From the NCBI RefSeq assembly GCF_900114675.1, contig NZ_FOZM01000001.1, positions 496,001 through 560,000 on the forward strand: a stretch of 64,000 nt of DNA. Reading direction: 5' to 3'. Under the pieces are notes generated by a model. That model was not told where the DNA came from, searched no databases, and saw only the letters and a program-made list of their open reading frames with translations. Shown piece by piece: positions 1-8,486 of the stretch; the stretch's first letter is position 1, and each line of letters starts with the position of its first letter. The translations under genes were made by a program, and so were the position numbers. The DNA is from Yoonia litorea (lineage in GTDB: Bacteria > Pseudomonadota > Alphaproteobacteria > Rhodobacterales > Rhodobacteraceae).

Positions 1-1
1 C

Positions 2-364
2 ATTGTCGGACCTGAGGGTGTCATCGCACAGGCAGGCAACCGCACGCGTGAGTTCAATGACCCGACGGCTCATGCCGAAATTCTGGCAATCCGGTCCGCC
101 TGTGCGGCGTTAGATCAAGAGAGGCTTACGGGATGCGATCTCTATGTCACGCTTGAGCCGTGTCCGATGTGTGCAGCGGCGATCAGCAATGCCAGGATTG
201 CGCGGCTCTATTATGGGGCGGCCGACCCGAAATCAGGCGGCGTCGCACAAGGGCCGAGGGTCTTCAACCATCCCCAATGCCACCATGCGCCAGAGGTCTA
301 TGACGGTCTTGATGCGGCAGCGTCAGAGGCGTTGCTGAAAGATTTCTTTGCACAAAAGCGGTGA
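2..364 (+). CDS. tadA: tRNA-specific adenosine(34) deaminase, C-terminal part
   Basis: Truncated at the left edge; about 120 residues remain. It carries both zinc and catalytic motifs of the cytidine/deoxycytidylate deaminase fold: HAE (codons from base 71) supplies one zinc ligand and the catalytic glutamate, and PCPMC (bases 158-172) supplies the two cysteine ligands. TadA converts adenosine at the wobble position of tRNA-Arg(ACG) to inosine as a homodimer in the cytoplasm. The tail after PCPMC (Y-G-A-D-P-K-S-G, then an F-N-H-P stretch) fits TadA better than CMP deaminase or guanine deaminase. It converges on the next gene with a 12-base gap and no visible terminator. Confidence 0.9.
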   Translation: MVGPEGVIAQAGNRTREFNDPTAHAEILAIRSACAALDQERLTGCDLYVTLEPCPMCAAAISNARIARLYYGAADPKSGGVAQGPRVFNHPQCHHAPEVYDGLDAAASEALLKDFFAQKR

Positions 365-376
365 AGCGGCCCGTTT

Positions 377-1069
377 TCAGATGGTAATTGTCTCCATCAC
401 GTCGGGCACCTTTACATCTACATCTGGCAAAGCATCGACTAACGGTTGGGCCGATTGTGCCAGGACCGGGAATGTCCTGTAGTGGCACGGGATCACGGTT
501 TTGAAGTCGAAGTAGCGTTTTGCTGCATAGGCAGCGCCTTCCATGCCCATCGTAAAATGACCGCCGCAACACAGGATGCCAATATCGGGATTATAGAAGT
601 CTCCCATCCAGTCCATATCGGCCATGATGTCTGTGTCACCCGTGAAATAGATCCGGTGCCCTTCGCCCGTGACCATGAAACCCGCTTCTGAGCCTGCCGC
701 CTTGATCGTGCCATTGCCGTCAAGACTGGACGAATGGGAGGCATTGACCATCGACACTGACGCATTGCCGGTGGCGACGGTGCCGCCCTTACCGAAGCCA
801 ATGCATTCGATGCCGGACATGCCGCCCCAAATCTCGGCCAGTTCAAAGATGCAGAGAATCGGAATCCCCTGGTTTTTTGCAATCGTCAGCGCATCAGCTG
901 CATGATCACCATGACCATGGGAAATCAGAAGATGGGTTGCGCCTTCCAGAACCTTGTCCCGCATGGTTTCGGGAAACGAAGGGTTACCCGACATCCAAGG
1001 ATCAATGAGCAAAACAACATCCTCAATCTCGATCCGAAACCCTGAATGACCTAACCAAGTGATTTTCAT
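377..1069 (-). CDS. Metal-dependent hydrolase, metallo-beta-lactamase fold (UPF0173 type)
   Basis: The product has 230 residues. The signature H51-G-H53-G-D55-H56 is the metal-binding HxHxDH motif of the MBL superfamily, and later D (GDTD) and H (PCHY) residues complete the binuclear site. Length and the opening MKITWLGHSGF match the UPF0173/YtkL group, whose substrate is unknown. The start at 1069 is preferred over one 14 codons upstream because a strong GGGAGGA Shine-Dalgarno lies just before it (about 1074-1081). No signal peptide, so cytoplasmic. Divergent from the ceramidase-like gene, with 52 bases between the two starts. Confidence 0.88.
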   Translation of the reverse strand: MKITWLGHSGFRIEIEDVVLLIDPWMSGNPSFPETMRDKVLEGATHLLISHGHGDHAADALTIAKNQGIPILCIFELAEIWGGMSGIECIGFGKGGTVATGNASVSMVNASHSSSLDGNGTIKAAGSEAGFMVTGEGHRIYFTGDTDIMADMDWMGDFYNPDIGILCCGGHFTMGMEGAAYAAKRYFDFKTVIPCHYRTFPVLAQSAQPLVDALPDVDVKVPDVMETITI

Positions 1070-1121
1070 AGCGTCCTCCCTCATTTCATGGTGAGGATAA
1101 GCCAGAACCACGGGGGCGCAA

Positions 1122-1775
1122 ATGAATTGGTTTGAGCAAGTAGATCTTTATTGCGAGCGGACGGACTTTACTTATTGGTCTGAGCCTTTGAACGCGACGA
1201 CCAATCTGGCCTTTATCATTGCAGCTATAATCTTCTGGCGGCGCAGCGCGGGATTGCCGATGGCGCGGGCATTGTCTGGCATTCTTTTCGTCATCGGTGT
1301 GGGCAGTTTCCTGTTTCACACCCATGCGACGAACTGGGCGATGATGGCGGATGTGCTCCCGATTGGCATTTTCATCCTGACTTATCTTTTTGTCGTAAAC
1401 CGTGACATGGTGCCGATGGGCGGATGGCTGGCTGTTTTTGCGACAGCATTGTTCATCCCGTACGCGGCAATCGTGGTGCCAGTGCTGAACCGCATCCCGT
1501 TCATTGCGATATCGAACTTCTATTGGACCGTGCCGATCCTGCTGGTGCTCTACGCCGCCTTCTTGCGCAAACGACCCGGAATCGCGCAGGGCTTCCTGTT
1601 TGGTGCGGGGTTGCTCAGCCTCTCGATCGTGATCCGTTCTCTTGATCAAATTCTGTGCGACGTCTTCCCAATCGGCACACATTTTATGTGGCATGTCCTC
1701 AATGGGATCATGTTGGGTTGGATGATCCATGTTTACATCCGCCATATGCTTGCGACTGGTGCCGCAGGGCGCTAA
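1122..1775 (+). CDS. Ceramidase-like integral membrane hydrolase (CREST superfamily)
   Basis: 217 residues, about seven hydrophobic segments. The N-terminal Y-C-E-R plus S-E-P-x-N-A-x-T-N, the central S-F-L-F-H-T-H...D and the C-terminal W-H-V-L-N-G...H-V-Y-I-R-H are the conserved Ser/His/Asp positions of the alkaline ceramidase family (PF05875), thought to hold a zinc in the membrane. The family hydrolyses amide bonds of sphingoid lipids in eukaryotes. In alphaproteobacteria the substrate is unproven, so the specific function is open. The start is the ATG at 1122; the Shine-Dalgarno is weak. Confidence 0.82.
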   Translation: MNWFEQVDLYCERTDFTYWSEPLNATTNLAFIIAAIIFWRRSAGLPMARALSGILFVIGVGSFLFHTHATNWAMMADVLPIGIFILTYLFVVNRDMVPMGGWLAVFATALFIPYAAIVVPVLNRIPFIAISNFYWTVPILLVLYAAFLRKRPGIAQGFLFGAGLLSLSIVIRSLDQILCDVFPIGTHFMWHVLNGIMLGWMIHVYIRHMLATGAAGR

Positions 1776-1807
1776 ACGCGTTGCGGAGTTTTACCGGAGA
1801 GACACCC

Positions 1808-2095
1808 ATGTCGATCGACACAGAAACCGCCCGCCGGGTGGCCAAACTGGCCCGCATCAAGGTGGAAGACGACGCATTGCCTGCATTGGCATCCGAATTC
1901 AACGCGATCCTCGGCTTTATCGAGCAACTGAGCGAGGTCGATGTTGAAGGCGTGGAGCCGATGACGTCTGTCACCCCGCAGCGCCTTAAGCGCCGCGAGG
2001 ACGTGGTCACAGATGGCAGCCAGCAAGAGGCCGTCCTCAAGAATGCTCCCGACGCCCGCGAGGGCTTTTTTGCAGTGCCGAAGGTGGTTGAATAA
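1808..2095 (+). CDS. gatC: Asp-tRNA(Asn)/Glu-tRNA(Gln) amidotransferase subunit C
   Basis: 95 residues, the usual GatC length. The N-terminal [12 protein letters not shown] region and the V-x-P-M-T-S-V motif are typical. GatC is the small stabilising subunit of GatCAB, which amidates mischarged Glu-tRNA(Gln) and Asp-tRNA(Asn). A CGGAGA Shine-Dalgarno precedes the ATG at 1808; an in-frame upstream extension exists but lacks support. The stop codon overlaps the gatA start by one base (TAATG), implying translational coupling. gatB is not in this window. Confidence 0.95.
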   Translation: MSIDTETARRVAKLARIKVEDDALPALASEFNAILGFIEQLSEVDVEGVEPMTSVTPQRLKRREDVVTDGSQQEAVLKNAPDAREGFFAVPKVVE

Positions 2096-3582
2096 TGTCT
2101 GATCTGACCAAACTGACCATCGCACAGGCCCGCGACGCCATGCGCAAAGGTGAGACCACCAGCGCCGAGATCACTTCCGCCTGTCTCTCCGCAATTGAGG
2201 GTGCCGACGCGCTGGGCGCTTTCGTGCACAACACGCCCGACATTGCGACCAAACAGGCAAAGGCCTCTGATGCGCGCATTAAGGCAGGCGACGCGCCCGC
2301 GATGTGCGGTATCCCGCTTGGGATCAAGGATTTGTTCTGCACCAAGGGTGTGCCATCTCAGGCCGCCAGCGGTATTCTGGATGGCTTCAAGCCGGAATAC
2401 GAATCCACCGTGACCAGCCAGCTTTTCGATGCCGGAGCGGTCATGCTGGGCAAGCTCAACATGGACGAGTTCGCCATGGGATCGTCCAACGAAACTTCTG
2501 TCTACGGCAACGCAGTCAACCCGTGGCGGCGTGGCAACGATGACACCGCGCTGACACCCGGTGGTTCCTCTGGTGGTTCTGCCTCCGCGGTTGCGGCCGA
2601 TCTCTGCCTTGCCGCGACAGGCACCGACACCGGCGGTTCAATTCGTCAGCCTGCGGCGTTCGTCGGTATCACGGGTCTGAAGCCGACCTATGGGCGTGTG
2701 TCCCGTTGGGGCATCGTGGCCTTTGCCTCGTCGCTTGATCAGGCCGGTCCAATGACCAAAGACGTGCGCGATGCCGCGATCATGTTGCAGGCGATGTGCG
2801 GCCACGATCCTAAAGACAGCACCAGCGCCGATTTGCCTGTACCCGATTTCGAAGCTGCTTTGACGGGCGATATCAAGGGCAAGACCATCGGTATTCCGAA
2901 AGAGTACCGCATGGACGGGATGCCTGAAGAGATTGAAAAGCTCTGGGCGGACGGCACAACCATGCTGAAGGATGCAGGTGCCAAGATCGTTGACATCAGC
3001 CTGCCGCACACGAAGTACGCGCTGCCAGCTTACTACGTGATTGCGCCGGCTGAAGCCTCATCCAACCTTGCCCGCTATGATGGTGTGCGCTTTGGACACC
3101 GTGCACAGCTGGCTCAGGGCGACGGCATCACCGAGATGTATGAAAAAACCCGCGCCGAAGGGTTCGGAGCAGAGGTCCAGCGCCGCGTGATGGTTGGGAC
3201 CTATGTTCTGTCTGCGGGTTTCTACGATGCGTATTACAACCGCGCCCGCAAGGTGCGTGCCTTGATCAAACGTGACTTTGATGAGGTCTTTGCCGACGGG
3301 GTGGATGCGATCCTGACGCCCGCAACGCCATCGGCCGCCTTCGGGTTGGGTGAGATGGCCGATGCCGATCCGATCCAGATGTATCTCAATGATGTGTTCA
3401 CGGTCACTGTGAACCTCGCCGGATTGCCGGGAATTTCGGTCCCGGCAGGTCTGGATAAACAAGGCTTGCCACTTGGTTTGCAGTTGATTGGCCGACCATG
3501 GGAAGAAGCGGACTTGCTGAATACAGCCTATGCTCTTGAGCAGGCCGCGGGCTTTGTAGCCAAGCCCAGCAAGTGGTGGTAA
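2095..3582 (+). CDS. gatA: Asp-tRNA(Asn)/Glu-tRNA(Gln) amidotransferase subunit A
   Basis: 495 residues with the full amidase-signature fold. The Ser-cisSer-Lys triad is visible: K78 in G-I-K-D-L, the cis-serine at about 157-158 in T-P-G-G-S-S-G-G, and the nucleophile S181 in G-T-D-T-G-G-S. GatA hydrolyses glutamine, and the ammonia is passed to GatB for transamidation of aminoacyl-tRNA. Length and the N-terminal helix fit GatA rather than a free amidase, as does the one-base overlap with gatC. Confidence 0.96.
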   Translation: MSDLTKLTIAQARDAMRKGETTSAEITSACLSAIEGADALGAFVHNTPDIATKQAKASDARIKAGDAPAMCGIPLGIKDLFCTKGVPSQAASGILDGFKPEYESTVTSQLFDAGAVMLGKLNMDEFAMGSSNETSVYGNAVNPWRRGNDDTALTPGGSSGGSASAVAADLCLAATGTDTGGSIRQPAAFVGITGLKPTYGRVSRWGIVAFASSLDQAGPMTKDVRDAAIMLQAMCGHDPKDSTSADLPVPDFEAALTGDIKGKTIGIPKEYRMDGMPEEIEKLWADGTTMLKDAGAKIVDISLPHTKYALPAYYVIAPAEASSNLARYDGVRFGHRAQLAQGDGITEMYEKTRAEGFGAEVQRRVMVGTYVLSAGFYDAYYNRARKVRALIKRDFDEVFADGVDAILTPATPSAAFGLGEMADADPIQMYLNDVFTVTVNLAGLPGISVPAGLDKQGLPLGLQLIGRPWEEADLLNTAYALEQAAGFVAKPSKWW

Positions 3583-3612
3583 TCTACGCCAAAATCTGAG
3601 GCGGTATCGTTG

Positions 3613-4401
3613 GTGCAAAAAATGAAACGCAGTTCCATCCTGGCCATTGCTATTCTCGGCGCGACTGCGTGCGCGCAGACGGTCGTTCCTCCAAACGAAC
3701 GGGGGATCGGTTTTGACGATCCCACAGAGCGCGCCATCCGCGAAGCACAGCTTTCGTCGCCTCCGGGAACTTTTATTCCGCAAGCACAGGTCAACTCCAT
3801 TCCCGGCAGTGGTCCGATTGTGATTGCGCAGTCACCGCAACAGCAGGCTGTCACGAGCGGGGAGCTTGCCGCAGCGGGCATCGGTCAGACAAGCGTTGCG
3901 CCTGCTGCCCCGATCGTCTCTGGCGCCCAGAATGTCGGATCTGACCCGCTACGCAGTCAGGGGCTAAACGCCAGCCCAAGCAACCCTGCGCCTCAACTCG
4001 CCGGGTCCAGTGGGCTGTCTGATGAACAGAGCTTTGAGGCAGTCTCAGAGCGGGAAACGATTGAAAGCGATGCAGAGCGCCGCGCGGCCCAAGCTGCTTT
4101 GCGCGAACAGGTAGCGCCAACGGCAGTCCCTGACCGACCATCAAACGTCGGGCCGAACATTGTCGAATACGCTCTCAACGCGCCAAATGCGAAAGGCCAA
4201 GAGTGGTATAGCCGGTCGTTGTTATCGAGCGACTCGCGCTTCCAGCGCAACTGCGCAGAATATCCAACCGACGACGAGGCACAGCGCGATTTCCTCGCGC
4301 GGGGCGGTCCGGAGCGTGACCGCCGCGGTCTTGACCCGGATGGTGATGGGTTCGCCTGTGGTTGGGATCCCGCACCCTTTATCGCAGCCTTCCGCAACTG
4401 A
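3613..4401 (+). CDS. Excalibur-domain lipoprotein, envelope protein of unknown role
   Basis: About 262 residues. The N-terminus has a charged M-K-R-S-S, a hydrophobic core and A-T-A-C, which looks like a slightly atypical lipobox. A long low-complexity middle rich in Pro, Ser, Ala and Gln follows. The last 50 residues hold N-C-A-E-Y-P and L-D-P-D-G-D-G-F-A-C, the calcium-loop excalibur motif (DxDxDGxxC). I chose GTG at 3613 because GAGGCGG at 3598-3604 is well spaced from it; TTG at 3610 and ATG at 3622 are alternatives. It follows gatA by 30 bases and overlaps the amidase gene by 40 bases. Confidence 0.7.
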   Translation: MQKMKRSSILAIAILGATACAQTVVPPNERGIGFDDPTERAIREAQLSSPPGTFIPQAQVNSIPGSGPIVIAQSPQQQAVTSGELAAAGIGQTSVAPAAPIVSGAQNVGSDPLRSQGLNASPSNPAPQLAGSSGLSDEQSFEAVSERETIESDAERRAAQAALREQVAPTAVPDRPSNVGPNIVEYALNAPNAKGQEWYSRSLLSSDSRFQRNCAEYPTDDEAQRDFLARGGPERDRRGLDPDGDGFACGWDPAPFIAAFRN

Positions 4402-5087
4402 GACTGATCACGCACCCCTCGCCCAACTGTGGGCCAAGACGCGGCGGAGCCACGCCGGATCTTTTGGTGATCCACTACACGGCGATGCAATCAGCTGAGG
4501 CGGCAGCAAAAACGCTTTGTAACCCGGAAAACGAAGTCTCGGCGCATTATTTGATTTCGGAGGGCGGTGACGTGCTGTCACTGGTGCCGGAAGAACAACG
4601 CGCGTGGCACGCTGGTGCCGGAGCGTGGGGCCAAGTCACTGACGTCAACAGCCGCTCCATTGGGATCGAGTTGGCTAATTCGGGTTTTGCGCCTTTCACT
4701 GCTGCACAGATGGATTCATTAACCGAGCTGTTGAGCGATATTCGCAGCCGCTGGCAGATCCCGCCTGAACGCGTGATCGGGCATTCAGATATGGCACCAG
4801 GGCGGAAGATCGACCCGGGGGTGCGCTTTGACTGGCGCAGGCTGGCACTGGAAGGCCATGCGGTTTGGCCAGATAGCCGCGATGAAGCGGAGATATCCGA
4901 CAATGATTTTGGCGCGTTGATGCGGCGCTTTGGCTATACGGCGACGGATGACCCTGAACTTCTTCTGAAGACACTTCGCCTGCGTTTCCGTCCGCGCCAC
5001 GAGGGGCCACGTGATGCAACTGATGTGGCAATCATCACCGACCTTGCCAGACGCTTCCCCGTTGACGACAGCGCGCCGAGCGCCTAA
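4362..5087 (+). CDS. N-acetylmuramoyl-L-alanine amidase, AmpD-like (Amidase_2)
   Basis: About 241 residues. Amidase_2/PGRP fold: the first zinc histidine is in V-I-H-Y-T-A-M, and the later ligands and catalytic residues are in G-H-S-D-M-A-P-G-R-K-x-D-P-G. The C-terminal 70 residues resemble a peptidoglycan-binding helical domain (F-G-Y-T...L-R-F-R-P). No signal peptide is evident, so a cytoplasmic role in cleaving recycled anhydro-muropeptides is likely. The start is doubtful: the only in-frame non-CTG candidate is TTG 4362, inside the preceding gene, while conserved sequence begins near I-T-H-P-S-P-N. The end of the gene holds the probable rnpB promoter. Confidence 0.8.
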   Translation: MGSRTLYRSLPQLRLITHPSPNCGPRRGGATPDLLVIHYTAMQSAEAAAKTLCNPENEVSAHYLISEGGDVLSLVPEEQRAWHAGAGAWGQVTDVNSRSIGIELANSGFAPFTAAQMDSLTELLSDIRSRWQIPPERVIGHSDMAPGRKIDPGVRFDWRRLALEGHAVWPDSRDEAEISDNDFGALMRRFGYTATDDPELLLKTLRLRFRPRHEGPRDATDVAIITDLARRFPVDDSAPSA

Positions 5088-5090
5088 CTG
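5062..5090 (+). promoter_or_regulatory. Probable rnpB promoter inside the amidase 3' end
   Basis: TTGACG (5062-5067), a 17-bp spacer and TAACTG (5085-5090) would place +1 at about 5097. That is exactly where helix P1 of the RNase P RNA begins. The -35 hexamer is 5/6 to consensus and the -10 is poor (2/6), so the call rests mainly on position. The -10 contains the amidase stop codon. Confidence 0.45.
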
Positions 5091-5096
5091 CGGTCT

Positions 5097-5494
5097 CGCG
5101 CGGATGGCTGGATGGCCGCGGGCCTTGAGGTTCGAGGAAAGTCCGGACTCCGAAAAGCACGGTGCCGGGTAACGCCCGGCGGGGGTAACCCTAGGGATAG
5201 CGCCACAGAGAACAGACTACCTGTCCTGCGGGACAGGAAAAGGTGAAACGGTGGGGTAAGAGCCCACCGCGCGGGTGGCAACACCAGCGGCATGGCAAGC
5301 CCCACCGGGAGCAATGCCAAATAGGGACCACGCGTGGTGGTGATCCTGCTCGCAGGATATCAGCCACGGGCAGGCTTGAGGCTCATGTGGTTCGGGTTGG
5401 CAGCTAGAGGGCGTCTGGCAACAGACGCTCCAGATGAATGGTCATCCATCCGCCTTTGGCGGAGGACAGAATCCGGCTTATAGGCCGTCCGCGC
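5097..5494 (+). ncRNA. rnpB: RNase P RNA, bacterial type A
   Basis: Catalytic RNA that removes 5' leaders from pre-tRNAs. The CR-I core GAGGAAAGTCCGGACTCC is at 5134-5151, and the matching 3' core ACAGAATCCGGCTTATAGG at 5466-5484 forms P4 with it. The P1 arms GCGCGGATGGCT (5098-5109) and GGCCGTCCGCGC (5483-5494) pair with one G-U wobble and define the ends, giving about 398 nt. Other type A landmarks are the GGTAACGCCCGG hairpin near 5166, CACAGAGAACAGACTACC near 5204, the GGTAAGAGCCCACCGCG loop near 5252 and CTAGATGAATG-like AGATGAATGGTCATCC near 5430. It starts ten bases after the amidase stop. Confidence 0.95.
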
Positions 5495-5524
5495 ATATTC
5501 GGCCTATTTGACGTGCGTTTGCGG

Positions 5525-5552
5525 TTGACTCGCAGGATGCCAAGGGTAAAAG
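5525..5552 (+). promoter_or_regulatory. Candidate rpmG promoter
   Basis: TTGACT (5525-5530), a 16-bp spacer and TAAAAG (5547-5552) lie in the 120-base gap between rnpB and rpmG. It fits sigma-70 reasonably (5/6 and 4/6). Spacing is one base short of ideal, and read-through from rnpB is an alternative. Confidence 0.35.
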
Positions 5553-5613
5553 GCAGCTTCAATCGAGATTCATGCGTCGTGCCGAAGTGGCCCGCAATCA
5601 GGAGAGATGAGAC

Positions 5614-5781
5614 ATGGCGAAGCCAACCACCATCAAGATCCGCCTGAACTCCACTGCGGGGACCGGGCATTTCTATGTGACAAAGAAGAACGCGCGTACA
5701 ATGACCGAGAAAATGGTCATCAAGAAGTACGATCCCGTTGCGCGCAAGCACGTCGACTATAAAGAAGGCAAGATCAAGTAA
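5614..5781 (+). CDS. rpmG: 50S ribosomal protein L33
   Basis: 55 residues, starting [11 protein letters not shown] and ending [18 protein letters not shown], the standard alphaproteobacterial L33 sequence. This is the form without the zinc-binding CxxC pairs (those positions are non-cysteine), as usual in the group. GGAGAG at 5601-5606 is the ribosome binding site. It sits in the large subunit near the E-site. A terminator follows 26 bases after the stop. Confidence 0.97.
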   Translation: MAKPTTIKIRLNSTAGTGHFYVTKKNARTMTEKMVIKKYDPVARKHVDYKEGKIK

Positions 5782-5806
5782 GCGATCTGCCGTACTGGAC
5801 AGTGAG

Positions 5807-5833
5807 AAGGCCGCACCTGAGTGCGGCCTTTTT
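5807..5833 (+). terminator. Rho-independent terminator of rpmG
   Basis: Perfect 10-bp stem AAGGCCGCAC / GTGCGGCCTT around a CTGA loop, followed by TTTCTTT on the plus strand. Confidence 0.9.
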
Positions 5834-5844
5834 CTTTGGCGCAA

Positions 5845-5905
5845 GAGAGAAGGGGCGCTGCCCCTCGCGGCCCATGGCCGCTCACCCCGGAGTATTTGGG
5901 CAAAG
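5845..5905 (+). repeat. Dispersed intergenic repeat, divergent copy
   Basis: Two small palindromes (AGGGGC-GCT-GCCCCT and GCGGCC-CAT-GGCCGC) lead into CCCCGGAGTATTTGGGCAAA. The last part matches the core GGAGTATTT-x-GGCAAA of the three closer copies at 26595-26629, 51562-51595 and 57496-57530. It lies between the rpmG terminator and the stop of the MAPEG gene. Confidence 0.55.
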
Positions 5906-5914
5906 TGATAGGTG

Positions 5915-6304
5915 TCAGCTGAGCAGTGCAATCAGCAAAGACAGGATGAGCAAGACCTGCGCTGCGAAGGTCAGCCACATACCGTAGAAGCGCAGCTTCC
6001 AGTGCATGCCGTGAATGCCGAAGTAGGTGGCATGCATAGTCCGCCCAGCGATCAGCGCTGCTGCTGACAGCCACAACAACGCGGGTGGCGCGCCCTGAAC
6101 TTCTGCGAGCCCCATGAGGATGAGCGCGATAGGCAACTGTTCTGTAGCGTTGGCGTGACCCCTGATCGCTTTTGCGAGGACCCGGTCCCCGTTATCGCCA
6201 AGCACAACCCCGTCCTTGCGCCTGAGCCTGATCACCTGCACCGTCAGGACCGTGATCAGAGCGGCCGCAAAGATGGCAGAGAGGGATGTGATTGGCAGTG
6301 ACAT
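5915..6304 (-). CDS. MAPEG-family membrane protein
   Basis: 129 residues with four hydrophobic segments. The motif after the first helix (R-R-K-D-G-V-V-L-G-D-N-G-D-R-V-L-A-K-A-I-R-G-H-A-N-A-T-E-x-L-P read in pieces) is the MAPEG pattern (PF01124), with the R-x-x-x-N/H-A-x-E core. The superfamily includes glutathione transferases and leukotriene synthases in eukaryotes; the bacterial substrate is unknown. Start 6304 (M-S-L-P-I-T) gives the usual length; a longer in-frame extension reaches back through the terminator hairpin and is rejected. The Shine-Dalgarno (AGGT) is weak. Confidence 0.82.
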   Translation of the reverse strand: MSLPITSLSAIFAAALITVLTVQVIRLRRKDGVVLGDNGDRVLAKAIRGHANATEQLPIALILMGLAEVQGAPPALLWLSAAALIAGRTMHATYFGIHGMHWKLRFYGMWLTFAAQVLLILSLLIALLS

Positions 6305-6325
6305 TGGGACCTGTAGCCTTTGCGC

Positions 6326-6358
6326 AAAAGAAAAGGGGCTGATGTTTCCATCAGCCCC
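6326..6358 (-). terminator. Rho-independent terminator of the Bax-inhibitor gene
   Basis: Perfect 10-bp stem GGGGCTGATG / CATCAGCCCC (6335-6358) with a 4-base loop. Read on the minus strand it is followed by TTTTCTTTTGCG. It lies 24 bases after the stop of the 6382-7119 gene, so the MAPEG gene downstream needs read-through or its own promoter. Confidence 0.88.
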
Positions 6359-6381
6359 AAATCGTTCAGGTTCTTCAAGCG

Positions 6382-7119
6382 TTATTCGCGATTGCCGAAC
6401 AGTTGCAGCAGGAAGATGAACATGTTGATGAAGTTCAGATACAGGTTCAACGCTCCCATGATTGCCGATTTCGCCAACCATTCCTGATCGCCGTGCTGTG
6501 CGTGTGCGACATACTCAGACTTGATCCGCTGCGTGTCATATGCGGTGAGGCCCGCAAAGATCAGCACACCAAGGACGGAGATTGCGAACATGATCGCTGG
6601 CGACTGCAGGAAGATGTTTACAATCATCGCAACGACCAGACCAATCACACCCATTACAAGGAATGTACCCCAGCCGGACAGGTCCTTCTTTGTGGTGTAA
6701 CCGTAGAGGCTAAGACCAGCGAAGGCGATCGATGTGATCAAGAAGACGTTTGCAATCGACAGGCCGGTGAAGGCCACGAAGATCCACGACAACGACAGAC
6801 CCATAACGGCAGCAAACACGTAAAAGAACGTCTGCGCTGCGGCCGCGGAGAAGCGGTTGATCATGGCACCGAAGCCAAAAACCATGGCCAACGGTGCAAA
6901 CATCACAATCCAGCCGAGAATGTTTGGCTGCAGTGTCACAGGATCACGGAAGATGCCAAGCAGGGCTGGCGATGTACCAATCGCCCATGCAACAGCAAAT
7001 GTGATCAGCATACCTACGGACATTGTTCCGTAGACTTTGTTCATGTGGGCGCGGAGCCCTTCGTCGATAGCGGCCGTGCGGACCCCGCCGACCGTTTTGA
7101 CTGTCTCATATTGAGCCAT
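6382..7119 (-). CDS. Bax inhibitor-1/YccA family membrane protein
   Basis: 245 residues with seven predicted membrane helices and the family's C-terminal T-A-Y-D-T-Q-R-I-K motif, whose Asp belongs to the pH-sensitive di-aspartyl site of BI-1 proteins (PF01027). Family members are calcium-leak or membrane quality-control proteins, and YccA is a modulator of FtsH. The start at 7119 is set by GGAGGACATT directly before the ATG; a 29-codon extension upstream lacks a ribosome site. Monocistronic, judging by its own terminator. Confidence 0.9.
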   Translation of the reverse strand: MAQYETVKTVGGVRTAAIDEGLRAHMNKVYGTMSVGMLITFAVAWAIGTSPALLGIFRDPVTLQPNILGWIVMFAPLAMVFGFGAMINRFSAAAAQTFFYVFAAVMGLSLSWIFVAFTGLSIANVFLITSIAFAGLSLYGYTTKKDLSGWGTFLVMGVIGLVVAMIVNIFLQSPAIMFAISVLGVLIFAGLTAYDTQRIKSEYVAHAQHGDQEWLAKSAIMGALNLYLNFINMFIFLLQLFGNRE

Positions 7120-7269
7120 AATGTCCTCCAAAATAAACAGCGGCGCCGCTTCCGGCATCCTTGGGAAGGATATTGGCAGCGACGTCCAGTTTTTCAAGGC
7201 TCTCATGTGCTCATTCGGTTAATTCTGATCGTTTTGGGCGGGAATGTCGCACTCCGCCTGTTTTTCGAT

Positions 7270-7491
7270 CTAACCACGCCAGTAAGCAGGCACATCCCAA
7301 GGTGCGCGGGCTGCTTCTTTTGCGGCCTCGACCCGTGTCTTGCCGATGTCTTCAAGCAGATGATCGGGCAGTTCATCGAGAGCGCGGCGCTGTCTTGCCA
7401 ACGCAAACATCTTGATGATTGCGCCAGGCAGCAAACGGGAGATGCCGCTCGCGGTTGATTTCTGGGTGGCGTGGTAAACTGAGATGCTCAT
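7270..7491 (-). CDS. DUF1127 (YjiS-like) small protein
   Basis: 73 residues. The C-terminal half R-Q-R-R-A-L-D-E-L-P-D-H-L-L-E-D-I-G followed by basic and aromatic residues is the DUF1127 pattern. Short members of this family in Agrobacterium influence phosphate and carbon metabolism and can bind RNA; the role here is not known. The start at 7491 has TGGAG just upstream. It is divergent from the lysR gene, with 116 bases shared between the two starts. Confidence 0.8.
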   Translation of the reverse strand: MSISVYHATQKSTASGISRLLPGAIIKMFALARQRRALDELPDHLLEDIGKTRVEAAKEAARAPWDVPAYWRG

Positions 7492-7607
7492 CTGATATCT
7501 CCATTCGTGATCAATGCGGCAGTTCGTATTTCGATGCTTGATACATATGCAGGATGATGCCATAAGAAAAACGAATATGTTTGAAAGCAAGCATCAAGGA
7601 ATTTGAT

Positions 7608-8486
7608 ATGCCGCGGAACCTCGATTTGACTGCACTCAGGTCATTTGTTGCCGTCGCCGAAAGTGGCGGTGTCACCAGAGCCGCTGGTGTTCTGAACCTC
7701 ACGCAGTCGGCGGTGTCCATGCAGCTGAAACGACTTGAGGAGTCGCTTGACCAGAAGTTGCTGGACCGCACAGCACGATCTATTTCGGTCACTCCGGCGG
7801 GCGAGCAGCTTTTGGGTTATGCGCGCCGGTTGTTGGCCATCAATGATGAGGTCTACTCGCGGCTTACCGCCACCGAATACGAAGGTGAGCTTCGTTTGGG
7901 CGTGCCGCATGACGTGATCTATCCGGCGATCCCGAACGTGTTGAAGCGATTTGCCGCAGAATTTCCACGCATGAATGTGAGGCTGATCTCCGCACCAACG
8001 CGCAAGCTGCTTGATATGTTTTCGCGCGGAGAGGTGGACCTTATTGTGACGACAGAGGAAGCCTGCGGGCCTGGCGGAAAAGTGATGGTTGAACTGCCTC
8101 TGCTGTGGGCGGGCGCCAAGAACGGCACCGCATGGCGAAAGTCCCCCTTGCCAGTTGCCTTCTGCAGCAATTGTATCTTTCGCAGCGGTGTGTTGCGTGC
8201 GCTCAATGCAAACGGCAACGAGTGGTACATGGCCGTTGAGTCAGAGATGGATAATGCGGTCGAGGCTGCCGTCAGCGCCGATCTGGCAGTGCATGTCGCG
8301 CTCAAAGGCAGCTTGCCAACTCATACCGAGGTGATTGATCATGGTGGCATACTACCGCCGCTTAAGACGCAGAACATCAATCTTTACGTTCAGGAACCTG
8401 ATGACCACCCAAGCGAGGTCATGGCCGATATTCTGGCACACGCCTACGCGACACCTTCGCTGAAGCCGCAGCTCGTTAAGGCGTGA
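7608..8486 (+). CDS. LysR-family transcriptional regulator
   Basis: 292 residues. Winged helix-turn-helix at about residues 5-60 (D-L-T-A-L-R-S-F-V-A-V-A-E-S-G-G-V-T-R-A-A, then Q-S-A-V-S-M-Q-L-K-R-L-E), then a periplasmic-binding-like effector domain. The ATG at 7608 is preceded by CAAGGA; an in-frame TTG 27 bases upstream is unlikely. It is divergent from DUF1127, which LysR logic makes a candidate target. An 8-bp inverted repeat GATGCTTG (7533-7540) / CAAGCATC (7588-7595) lies in the shared gap. Its 3' end overlaps the next gene tail-to-tail by 11 bases. Effector unknown. Confidence 0.9.
   Translation: MPRNLDLTALRSFVAVAESGGVTRAAGVLNLTQSAVSMQLKRLEESLDQKLLDRTARSISVTPAGEQLLGYARRLLAINDEVYSRLTATEYEGELRLGVPHDVIYPAIPNVLKRFAAEFPRMNVRLISAPTRKLLDMFSRGEVDLIVTTEEACGPGGKVMVELPLLWAGAKNGTAWRKSPLPVAFCSNCIFRSGVLRALNANGNEWYMAVESEMDNAVEAAVSADLAVHVALKGSLPTHTEVIDHGGILPPLKTQNINLYVQEPDDHPSEVMADILAHAYATPSLKPQLVKA

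Noticed and set aside
7238-7260. GGCGG/CCGCC hairpin with T-run near 7260 as a terminator
   Set aside because: The T-run is on the plus strand, where no gene ends, and the stem is only 5 bp.
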